A stretch of 12,717 bases of DNA from JAEZVV01 sp036652035 (GTDB lineage Bacteria; Pseudomonadota; Gammaproteobacteria; Burkholderiales; Burkholderiaceae_F), in assembly GCA_036652035.1 (NCBI GenBank), contig JAVVWR010000073.1, positions 1 to 12,717 of the forward strand, in the 5' to 3' direction. Of this stretch, positions 7,577 through 12,717 are shown piece after piece (the stretch's first letter is position 1; each line of letters begins with the position of its first letter). The notes under the pieces are model-generated. The model saw only the letters and a list, made by a program, of their open reading frames with translations. It was not told the origin of the DNA and searched no databases. Position numbers and translations under genes: made by a program.

Positions 7577-8014
7577 ATGCAACTGACACGATTTACCGAC
7601 CTGGGTTTGCGGGTGCTGATGTACCTCGCTCACGTGCCGCCGGGCCAGCTGGCTACCGCGGGTGAAATCGCGTCGGCGCACGAGGTGTCGCTCAACCACA
7701 TTGCCAAGGTGGTGCAGTTTCTGGCGCAACAGGCTTGGGTCGATTCGCAGCGTGGGCGCGGCGGTGGGCTGGCGCTCGCCTTGCCGCCGGCGGCTTACCG
7801 CCTTGACCGCGTGGTGCGCGCGCTCGAAGGCGATCAGGAACTGATCGATTGCGGCCATCCCCCCTGCAAGCTCGGCGGCAGCTGCGCCTTGCAGCGCAGC
7901 CTGCATGAGGCGCGCGAGGCGCTCTACGCCAGCCTGGCGCGCCAGACCCTGGCCGATCTGCTCACCCCGGCGTTGCGCCAGACCATCGCCCAGATCCGGC
8001 CGGTCGCGGTCTAG
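7577..8014 (+). CDS. nsrR: Rrf2-family transcriptional regulator, NsrR-like
   Basis: The 145-aa protein matches the Rrf2 family along its whole length. The start MQLTRFTDLGLR is nearly that of E. coli NsrR, followed by a winged helix-turn-helix at about 25-70 (LNHIAKVVQFL, then the wing RGRGGGL). Cys92, Cys97 and Cys103 form the CX4CX5C spacing of NsrR cluster ligands, and Asp8, the fourth ligand described in Streptomyces NsrR, is present. The family holds an iron-sulfur cluster destroyed by nitric oxide, which relieves repression of NO-detoxifying genes. Those targets are not evident here, so any NO response is inferred from the family. The gene is divergent from thiolase and ends 14 bases from the stop of the convergent hydrolase gene. 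The ribosome site is weak (GAG close to the ATG). Other Rrf2 members such as IscR are less likely given the Cys spacing. Confidence 0.88.
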   Translation: MQLTRFTDLGLRVLMYLAHVPPGQLATAGEIASAHEVSLNHIAKVVQFLAQQAWVDSQRGRGGGLALALPPAAYRLDRVVRALEGDQELIDCGHPPCKLGGSCALQRSLHEAREALYASLARQTLADLLTPALRQTIAQIRPVAV

Positions 8015-8028
8015 GGCACACCGCCGCT

Positions 8029-8847
8029 CTACACGAAGTGCAGGACCGCGCCGCAGCCAATGTCGTGCTGGCGCGGCAGCCAGTCGCGCGCCCAGCCGGT
8101 GCAGTGGCAGGCATACAGCGTCGGGCTGCCCCGTCGTTGCAAGGACTGGCGCAAGCGCCACACATGTGCGGGGCCGGCGGTCTGCAGATGGAGTCCGCCC
8201 ACCACGTCGCTGACGCGCTCGCAGCCGGTGACGGCGCGGGCGTGGTCAATCATGGCCGTGATGCCTGAGTGCGAGCAGCCGCTGAGAATGACCAGGCCGT
8301 CGCGGCCGCTCCAGACGAGCGCCGAGTCGTCGCGAATCGCATCGGCTTGTTCGCCCTCGGGGCGACCGATCACGCCCAGCGTGGCGCGATCGGTCGTGGC
8401 GGGAATCTCACCGAGAAAGCAGAAGCGATCTGACATCGCCAGGGGTGTGGCGGTCGGCCGGACCTCGAAACCGGCTTCGATGGCGGTGGCCGCCAAAGGT
8501 GGGCCGAGCCGCCGTTCGTTCGACCATGGGTGGTCGCGCACATGGCGCCGCAGGAACGCGTCGGGGTGAGCGATCAGCGGCGGTCGCAGCCCGCGGCGGC
8601 CGAACCAGTCGATCAGGGCGGGCAGGCCGCCGGTGTGGTCGTGGTGGCCGTGCGACAAGACGATCGCATCGAGCGTGGCGAGGTCGATCCCCATGCGCTG
8701 GGCGTGATCGATGACGCGGTCGTCGGTGCCGGTGTCAAACAGCAGGCGGGTATCGGCGTCGCAGACATAGGCCGAAAAGCCGGCGGTCGGGGTGAGATCG
8801 GCGCGGGTCGAGTGGTTATCGACCAGGATCGAAATGCTGAGGCTCAT
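8029..8847 (-). CDS. Metallo-beta-lactamase-fold hydrolase, COG1237 type
   Basis: The 272-aa cytoplasmic protein has no signal peptide. It carries the metal-binding signature HGHHDHTGG (His66, His68, Asp70, His71), preceded by LLFDTGTDD at 35-43. Later metal-site segments are SGCSHSG and GGLHL, in the order seen in the family often annotated as dihydropterin-ribofuranosylaminobenzene phosphate synthase-like (COG1237). The archaeal member of that group acts in methanopterin synthesis; bacterial members mostly have no known substrate, so that name should not be transferred. The C-terminal part has YACHCTGW, consistent with a further metal ligand region. It lies 114 bases downstream of the sigma54 activator on the same strand and may be co-transcribed with it. 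Its 3' end is 14 bases from the convergent NsrR-like gene. The start at 8847 fits the family beginning (ISILVDN) but has no strong ribosome site. Confidence 0.9.
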   Translation of the reverse strand: MSLSISILVDNHSTRADLTPTAGFSAYVCDADTRLLFDTGTDDRVIDHAQRMGIDLATLDAIVLSHGHHDHTGGLPALIDWFGRRGLRPPLIAHPDAFLRRHVRDHPWSNERRLGPPLAATAIEAGFEVRPTATPLAMSDRFCFLGEIPATTDRATLGVIGRPEGEQADAIRDDSALVWSGRDGLVILSGCSHSGITAMIDHARAVTGCERVSDVVGGLHLQTAGPAHVWRLRQSLQRRGSPTLYACHCTGWARDWLPRQHDIGCGAVLHFV

Positions 8848-8961
8848 GGCGGCGCTCGACGGGCAAAGCCAACATTCTGGGCGCGGCCGGATGGGGTGCC
8901 TTGACTCCGGGCAGCCGGTCCGGTCGCCGCCGCGTGCGCTGCGCCATGCCTTGGATCTGGA

Positions 8962-10275
8962 TCAGGCGCCGGTGCCAGCGCGGGGCTTAATGAGCCCGGC
9001 CTGCTTGAGGTGGCGGTACAGGGTGCGTTCGCTGATGCCGAGCTTCTGTGCCAGTTCGCTGCGCGAGCCGTCGTGGCCGGCGAGTTCGAGCGCGAGGCGC
9101 TCGCTGGCGGCCGATGGCTGGAGTTCGAGCTCGGCCGGCGGCGCGATCACGTCGGCGGGCAGATGGTCGATGCCGATGGTGTCGCCGTCGCACATCAGGC
9201 TGGCGCGCTCGAGCAGGTTGCGCAGCTCGCGGATATTGCCCGGATAGTCGTAGTGCTCGAGTGCGCTCATGGCCGCGGCCGACACCTTCAGGCGGCGGCT
9301 GCCATCGACTCGCGCCAGCAGCGCCGGCACCAGCAGCGGCAGATCGGAGCGGCGCTCGCGCAAGGCCGGCACCGGGATCGGAAAGACGTTGATGCGGTAA
9401 TAGAGGTCGGCGCGAAAGCGGTCGGCGGCGATCATCTGGCGCAGCCGGCGGTGGGTGGCCGAGACGATGCGGATATCGGCGCGCTTGAGCTCGGTCGAAC
9501 CCACGCGGCGGTAGGTGCCGGTCTCGAGCAGCCGCAGCAGCTTGACCTGCAGGCTGAGCGGAATCTCGCCCACTTCGTCGAGAAACAGGGTGCCGCCGCA
9601 GGCGGCTTCGACCAGGCCCGCCTTGCGCGCGCTGGCGCCGGTAAAGGCACCGCGTTCATGGCCGAAGAGTTCGCTCTCGAACAAGGCTTCGGGCAGGCCG
9701 CTGCAATCGACCGCCACGAAGGGACGGGCCGAGCGCAGGCTGGCCTGGTGGATGGCATGAGCGACCAACTCCTTGCCGGTGCCGGATTCGCCTTCGAGCA
9801 GGACCACGGCGTCGGATTTCACCACCCGCGCCATCAGGCCAAGCATGTGCTGGAAGGCGGACGAGCGCCCTACCAGGCCTTGAGCTTCGGCCAGGCCGCG
9901 GGCGATCGGCAGCGGCGCCATCTTCTCGACGAAGTAACGGACTTCACCGTCGGCGCTGCGCAGCGGTGTGAGCTCGATGTTGACGTATTCATCGCCGCGC
10001 GGTGTGCGATGCAGATGCAGCACCCGCTCTCGCCCGCCCGACTCGCGGCTGCGGCTGCGCGGGCAGGATTCGCCCGCCTGGTCGCAGGGGCGGTCGTAGT
10101 GGTGCGAGACCTCATAGCAATGCCGGCCCACCACGTCGCGGCCGCCAGCGAGTTGCTCGCGATAGGCCGGATTGGCCGCGACGACTCGATATTCCTGGTC
10201 GAACACGATGTGAGGTTCGGGGCTGGCGTCGAGAAGACAGACCAGTTCAACGAGTGAGGGGGGGATCAGATTCAC
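8962..10275 (-). CDS. Sigma54-dependent activator with PAS, AAA+ and Fis-type HTH domains
   Basis: The 437-aa bacterial enhancer-binding protein activates RNA polymerase carrying sigma54. The N-terminal PAS domain (about 10-120) has an unusual metal-ligand-like cluster: Cys53, His58, His59, Cys64 and Cys71, the last in SCP. The AAA+ domain shows Walker A GESGTGKE (162-169), the sigma54-contact loop GAFTGA (209-214) and Walker B TLFLDE (229-234), then the ALRER region. A C-terminal Fis-type helix-turn-helix (SELAQKLGISERTLYRHL) binds enhancers. There is no receiver domain, so signal input must be through the PAS domain. The GTG at 10275 is the only plausible start before the PAS domain. The gene is divergent from the NifX-like gene, whose upstream DNA has a -24/-12 promoter and an inverted repeat beginning 22 bases from this GTG. 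These are the likely targets, and autoregulation is possible. Confidence 0.95.
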   Translation of the reverse strand: MNLIPPSLVELVCLLDASPEPHIVFDQEYRVVAANPAYREQLAGGRDVVGRHCYEVSHHYDRPCDQAGESCPRSRSRESGGRERVLHLHRTPRGDEYVNIELTPLRSADGEVRYFVEKMAPLPIARGLAEAQGLVGRSSAFQHMLGLMARVVKSDAVVLLEGESGTGKELVAHAIHQASLRSARPFVAVDCSGLPEALFESELFGHERGAFTGASARKAGLVEAACGGTLFLDEVGEIPLSLQVKLLRLLETGTYRRVGSTELKRADIRIVSATHRRLRQMIAADRFRADLYYRINVFPIPVPALRERRSDLPLLVPALLARVDGSRRLKVSAAAMSALEHYDYPGNIRELRNLLERASLMCDGDTIGIDHLPADVIAPPAELELQPSAASERLALELAGHDGSRSELAQKLGISERTLYRHLKQAGLIKPRAGTGA

Positions 10276-10296
10276 GGCACGACGATCTTTGTTGAG

Positions 10297-10313
10297 CTGC
10301 CATCGTATGGCAG
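10297..10313. promoter_or_regulatory. Inverted repeat, probable enhancer site of the sigma54 activator
   Basis: CTGCCAT-CGT-ATGGCAG is a perfect repeat with 7-base arms and a 3-base centre. It lies about 97 bases upstream of the -24 element at 10410, the usual distance for a sigma54 enhancer. It also lies 22-38 bases before the activator's own GTG. TGGCAG recurs at 10321-10326. Confidence 0.6.
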
Positions 10314-10334
10314 TGCTGGCTGGCAGTGGCTGGC
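10308..10334 (+). repeat. Tandem direct repeat of a TGGCAGTG(G)CTGGC unit
   Basis: Two adjacent near-identical units, TGGCAGTGCTGGC (10308-10320) and TGGCAGTGGCTGGC (10321-10334), differ by one inserted G. The first overlaps the right arm of the inverted repeat at 10297-10313. The second unit may supply an extra half-site for the same activator. Confidence 0.55.
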
Positions 10335-10409
10335 GGCGTCTTGGTGTTTTCGCGCAAGGGATCGGCTTTAAATCGCGGTCGCGGGGCTGCGGCGCGGTGT
10401 TTCAGGGCC

Positions 10410-10425
10410 TGGCCCAAGTCTTGCA
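10410..10425 (+). promoter_or_regulatory. Sigma54 (-24/-12) promoter of the NifX-like gene
   Basis: TGGCCCAAGTCTTGCA matches the consensus TGGCAC-N5-TTGCA with correct spacing: GG at 10411-10412 and GC at 10423-10424, ten bases between them. Transcription should start near 10436, about 60 bases before the ATG at 10496. A sigma54 activator gene is divergent next door, which makes a chance match unlikely. Confidence 0.8.
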
Positions 10426-10435
10426 AAAGAGAAGT

Positions 10436-10474
10436 TGGCAGCGGCGCCGACGCATGGGCGGCGCTTGGCTGCCA
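10436..10474 (+). other. Long leader hairpin upstream of the NifX-like gene
   Basis: TGGCAGC (10436-10442) pairs with GCTGCCA (10468-10474), and inside it GCGCCG (10444-10449) pairs with CGGCGC (10459-10464) around a 9-base loop. The fold starts at the predicted 5' end of the transcript and ends 21 bases before the ATG, leaving the ribosome site (TAGGGAA) free. It could stabilise the mRNA. The outer arms also repeat the TGGCAG/CTGCCA half-site, so DNA binding is an alternative. Confidence 0.5.
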
Positions 10475-10495
10475 GCCTTTGGATAGGGAATCGAC

Positions 10496-10900
10496 ATGGC
10501 CTTGATTGCACTGACAGCCCAAAACCGCAAGACCATCACCGCGCACGCGGGGATGTGCCGCAACTTTCTTTTGTTCGACCTCGAGGGGGCAGCGATTGGT
10601 GTGCCGCGACTGCTTGAGTTCGAGCGCGAGCAGAGCCTGCACGAGATGCAGGACGGCGTGGCGCACCCGCTCGATGGCGTGGATGTTCTGATTTCGGCGG
10701 GCATGGGAGCTGGCTTGCAGCAGAAGCTGGCGCGCCGCGGGATTCAGGCCTTTGTCACGACCGAGCTGGATCCGGCACGCGCGGTCGCTTTGTTTGCCCG
10801 TGGTGAACTTCCCACCTTGGCGCCCGGTGCTGGCGAGTCTCATGGCCATCACGATCATGGCCACGGACAGGGCTGTGGTCAGTGTGCTTGCCGTGCTTGA
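10496..10900 (+). CDS. NifX/NafY-type cofactor-binding domain protein with His/Cys-rich tail
   Basis: The 134-aa product is a stand-alone dinitrogenase iron-molybdenum cofactor domain protein (PF02579 type). The conserved features are a strand-rich start with His18 and Cys21 in AHAGMCRNF, and the ISAGMGAGL stretch (67-75) before the helix and the RRGIQAFVTT segment. The family includes NifX, NafY, the NifB C-terminal domain and the molybdenum-copper orange protein, all of which carry metal-sulfur clusters. The tail at 115-132 holds five His (116, 118, 119, 121, 123) and three Cys (127, 130, 132), so it likely binds metal itself. ATG 10496 is preceded by TAGGGAA. A sigma54 promoter lies upstream, and the next gene overlaps its 3' end. 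No nif structural genes are nearby, so a role in nitrogenase is not supported; the cluster it carries is unknown. Confidence 0.9.
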   Translation: MALIALTAQNRKTITAHAGMCRNFLLFDLEGAAIGVPRLLEFEREQSLHEMQDGVAHPLDGVDVLISAGMGAGLQQKLARRGIQAFVTTELDPARAVALFARGELPTLAPGAGESHGHHDHGHGQGCGQCACRA

Positions 10901-11639
10901 GGCGGCCGTCATCGAGCGGCGCAACGAAGCGTCGCCGCAGCCGGCTGCGGCCTCGGTCAGCGCGTCCCAGCACGGCGGCGAGCCGCATCGGGGCGCCCGG
11001 CCCGGTACGGTTCTGGTGGTCGATGACCATCCCATGCTGCGCTGGGGCATGGCCCAGCTGCTGGCGACCGACGCCGCGCTGGAGCTGGTGGGCCAGGTCG
11101 ATAGTCCGTGCCAAGCCTTGGCTCTGGCGCAAGAACGCCGGCCGGACCTGATCCTGCTCGGACTCAACATGAAGGGCGGCGGTGAGCTTCTGCGCGCACT
11201 CAAAGCCGACGATCCGGCACGGCGCGTGGTGATCTTGACCACGGCTGAGGCGACCGAGGCATTGATTGAAGCGATCCGCATGGGCGCCAGCGGTTATCTG
11301 TCGGTCGACATCGAGCCCGACGCCTTGTTAGTTCAGGTGAAGGCGGCGCTGCGCGGCGACACAGTGGTCTGTGATGCTCTCGCTGCCGCACTCGCCAGCG
11401 CGCTACGCGAGGAGCCGATCCCGGGGGCGGGCGAGCGGAGCGATCTGACCGGCCGCGAGCAGGATGTCTTGCGCGGTGTGGCTGCGGGGATGAGCAACCA
11501 GATGATCGCCGACGAGCTGGTCATCAGCATCGGGACCGTGAAGGTGCACATCAAGCACATTCTCAAGAAGCTCGGCTTTCGGTCGCGCCTGGAGGCGGCG
11601 GTGTGGGCGCTCAAGCGCGGCTACAAGCTCGCGCGCTAG
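10884..11639 (+). CDS. NarL-like response regulator with degenerate receiver domain
   Basis: The product is about 251 aa from GTG 10884. A 40-residue linker precedes a receiver domain (about 41-160) and a LuxR/NarL helix-turn-helix. The acidic pair is present (VVDDHPML, Asp47-Asp48) and Thr119 stands at the Thr/Ser switch. The phospho-acceptor Asp is Gly93 (LILLGLNMKG where NarL has LLDLNMPG), and the conserved Lys is Val141 (GYLSVD for GYLLKD). Ordinary Asp phosphorylation therefore looks impossible. The DNA-binding part is intact and very NarL-like (IADELVISIGTVKVHIKHIL, then LEAAVWALK), so it should bind DNA. It probably shares the sigma54 transcript of the NifX-like gene, whose stop at 10898-10900 falls inside its reading frame. 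The start is uncertain: GTG 10884 has AGGG upstream, GTG 10893 is possible, and ATG 10857 would lie deeper in the preceding gene. No sensor kinase gene is adjacent. Confidence 0.88.
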   Translation: MLAVLEAAVIERRNEASPQPAAASVSASQHGGEPHRGARPGTVLVVDDHPMLRWGMAQLLATDAALELVGQVDSPCQALALAQERRPDLILLGLNMKGGGELLRALKADDPARRVVILTTAEATEALIEAIRMGASGYLSVDIEPDALLVQVKAALRGDTVVCDALAAALASALREEPIPGAGERSDLTGREQDVLRGVAAGMSNQMIADELVISIGTVKVHIKHILKKLGFRSRLEAAVWALKRGYKLAR

Positions 11640-11644
11640 GTGTG

Positions 11645-11666
11645 TCGCCCGATCCCGGCCGGGCGA
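11645..11666. terminator. Weak hairpin between convergent genes, possible terminator
   Basis: TCGCCCG (11645-11651) pairs with CGGGCGA (11660-11666) around an 8-base loop, six bases after the response-regulator stop. There is no T tract, so intrinsic termination is doubtful. The location between convergent genes is the main support. Confidence 0.3.
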
Positions 11667-11742
11667 TCGGCGGGCGAGCGGTCAGCGCCCGCGTCAGGAC
11701 GATCTCGGCCTTGCGCTGAGCGTCTGGAGGGGCGTTGCGGGC

Positions 11743-12345
11743 TCAGCGGTCCGCGGGAGTAAAGCCGGTGTCCGCGCCCTTGAGCAGCGGATCCGGCAGT
11801 AGCCTTTGCATCAGATCAAAGAAGCGGTCGTAGAACTTTCCGGCCGGAATGGTTTCGGAGGCGACCTTGACCAAGGACTCGTGGTTGGACGACACCGGCA
11901 CCGAGATCGAGCCGATTGCGCTCACCCCCACGCTGGTGGAGTTGGTGCTCTTCTTGATGGCGTAACGGTCTTGCAGCGCCGACACGTAAGCGGTGGCGAC
12001 CTTGGAGTCGATCGCCTCGGGCACGCAGACGATGGTGAAGACGAGTTCGATGTGCACCTCGCCATCGGGTTGGAAGCGCTTGCTGCCGGTGATGACGTCT
12101 GAGCTGCTGTTGCGGTTGATCACATAACCCTGGCTCAGCAGGGCACGGCGGGCGGCTTCGCAGGTGTCGTCGACGCTGGCGTCGAACAGACGCGAGAAAG
12201 TCCCGTCGGCCTGGAAGTGTTCGTTCTGATAGACCGAGAGCTTGCCATCGCCGTTGAGGCCAACGTCCCCCAGGCTACCGCAGCCACTCAGGGCGGTCAG
12301 CGTCAGCAGGCTGGTCAGAAGGGGCGTGAGAGCGGATCGATTCAT
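11743..12345 (-). CDS. Predicted lipoprotein, DUF2242-like
   Basis: The 200-aa product begins with a lipoprotein signal: Arg at position 3, a hydrophobic stretch, and the lipobox LSGC near residues 20-23. It is probably lipid-anchored, with a Gly or Ser after the Cys that does not signal inner-membrane retention. The rest resembles the uncharacterised DUF2242 lipoproteins, which I recognise by DTCEAARRALLSQGYVI, an FQPDGEVH segment, ALQDRYAIKKS and the closing VKVASETIPAGKFYDRFFDL; this naming is from memory. Two further Cys residues (in DDTCEAA and TIVCVPE) could form a disulfide. The start at 12345 is chosen because the signal peptide begins there; an in-frame ATG at 12366 would add seven residues. 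It is convergent with the response regulator and no operon partner is visible. Function unknown. Confidence 0.82.
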   Translation of the reverse strand: MNRSALTPLLTSLLTLTALSGCGSLGDVGLNGDGKLSVYQNEHFQADGTFSRLFDASVDDTCEAARRALLSQGYVINRNSSSDVITGSKRFQPDGEVHIELVFTIVCVPEAIDSKVATAYVSALQDRYAIKKSTNSTSVGVSAIGSISVPVSSNHESLVKVASETIPAGKFYDRFFDLMQRLLPDPLLKGADTGFTPADR

Positions 12346-12717
12346 GGCAGAAAAACGAAAAGTCATGACGAGCCAATTGGCCGGGCTCGGGTTTGCGCTG
12401 GGATGGCGGCCTTGGCATGGCCGGTCCACGGTGTTTCGATCACTACCTTACAGCGTTGATAGGAACGCTCACCTGAGGTTTTTGCTCTCGCTTTCCCTGA
12501 TGCTTGCGGGCGAGCGGCCGAAGCCTTGAACTGGTGGGCGCCGAGGGATGGCCAACGAGAAGACGACGCCTCGAAGACCTTCGCCGTCGTGGCGCGACTG
12601 TGGTCGCGGTGGCGAATGCCATGGGCCTTGCTTTGTCGGTTGGTGCGCGCGTTGACCGGGCCCGGCGACCGACACGGGCGACCTGGCGCACTCGCAAAAG
12701 CTGCTGGCACACAAGAA
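12346..12717. other. Unassigned end of window
   Basis: I recognise no gene in these 372 bases. Several Arg/Ser/Ala-rich frames are open on - (12363-12710, 12443-12712) but look like GC-rich shadows, and + frames run off the edge without a clear start. Small palindromes occur close to the lipoprotein start: GTCATGAC (12362-12369), GCCAATTGGC (12372-12381), and AGCGTT-N6-AACGCT (12452-12469). These might be operator sites for the lipoprotein gene, but no promoter is clear. Confidence 0.4.

Noticed and set aside
10496..10900. Part of a nitrogen-fixation cluster
   Set aside because: Only the single NifX-like domain protein is present. No nifHDK, nifEN or nifB features occur in the window.
12443..12712. 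Arg-rich 89-codon frame on - as a histone-like or phasin gene
   Set aside because: Compared by eye with H1-like and phasin patterns, no frame fits; Arg-rich frames are expected from GC-rich shadow reading.

Overview
The window looks like a piece of a betaproteobacterial chromosome. It has high GC, a Porin_4-type outer-membrane porin ending in Phe, an NsrR-type Rrf2 regulator, a NarL-like regulator and a small lipoprotein of a betaproteobacterial type. A relative of Rhodocyclales or Burkholderiales is my inference; nothing fixes the genus. A run of exactly 100 N inside one gene marks a draft or metagenomic scaffold. Left part (1-3950, + strand): the 3' end of one histidase-fold lyase gene closed by a strong terminator, about 690 bases of non-coding DNA, a complete second copy of the same family (556 aa, with signal peptide), then a general porin closed by a bidirectional terminator. 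The lyase belongs to the HAL/PAL superfamily by its overall pattern, but the Ala-Ser-Gly triplet that forms the MIO prosthetic group is absent (GSEGANDLSQ replaces GSVGASGDLA). Together with its export signal and porin neighbour, this suggests a periplasmic enzyme with altered, MIO-independent chemistry. It is the strongest candidate here for something undescribed. Middle part (3949-7378, - strand): a beta-oxidation pair, thiolase then FadB/FadJ-type hydratase/dehydrogenase, 14 bases apart. The second gene is interrupted by the assembly gap. Right part (7577-11639): an NsrR-like NO-sensing type regulator converges on a COG1237-type metallo-beta-lactamase-fold hydrolase. That hydrolase lies downstream of a sigma54-dependent activator with a Cys/His-bearing PAS domain. 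Divergent from the activator is a NifX/NafY-type cofactor-binding protein with a His/Cys-rich tail, overlapping a NarL-like response regulator that lacks the phospho-accepting Asp and the conserved Lys. The divergent intergenic region holds a near-consensus -24/-12 promoter, a 7-bp inverted repeat suitable as an enhancer, a tandem repeat and a long hairpin in the predicted leader. No nitrogenase genes are present. The layout recalls sigma54-controlled clusters built around NifX-like proteins (for example the orange-protein genes of Desulfovibrio), but the gene set differs. End (11743-12717): a small predicted lipoprotein on the - strand, then about 370 bases where I recognise no gene.
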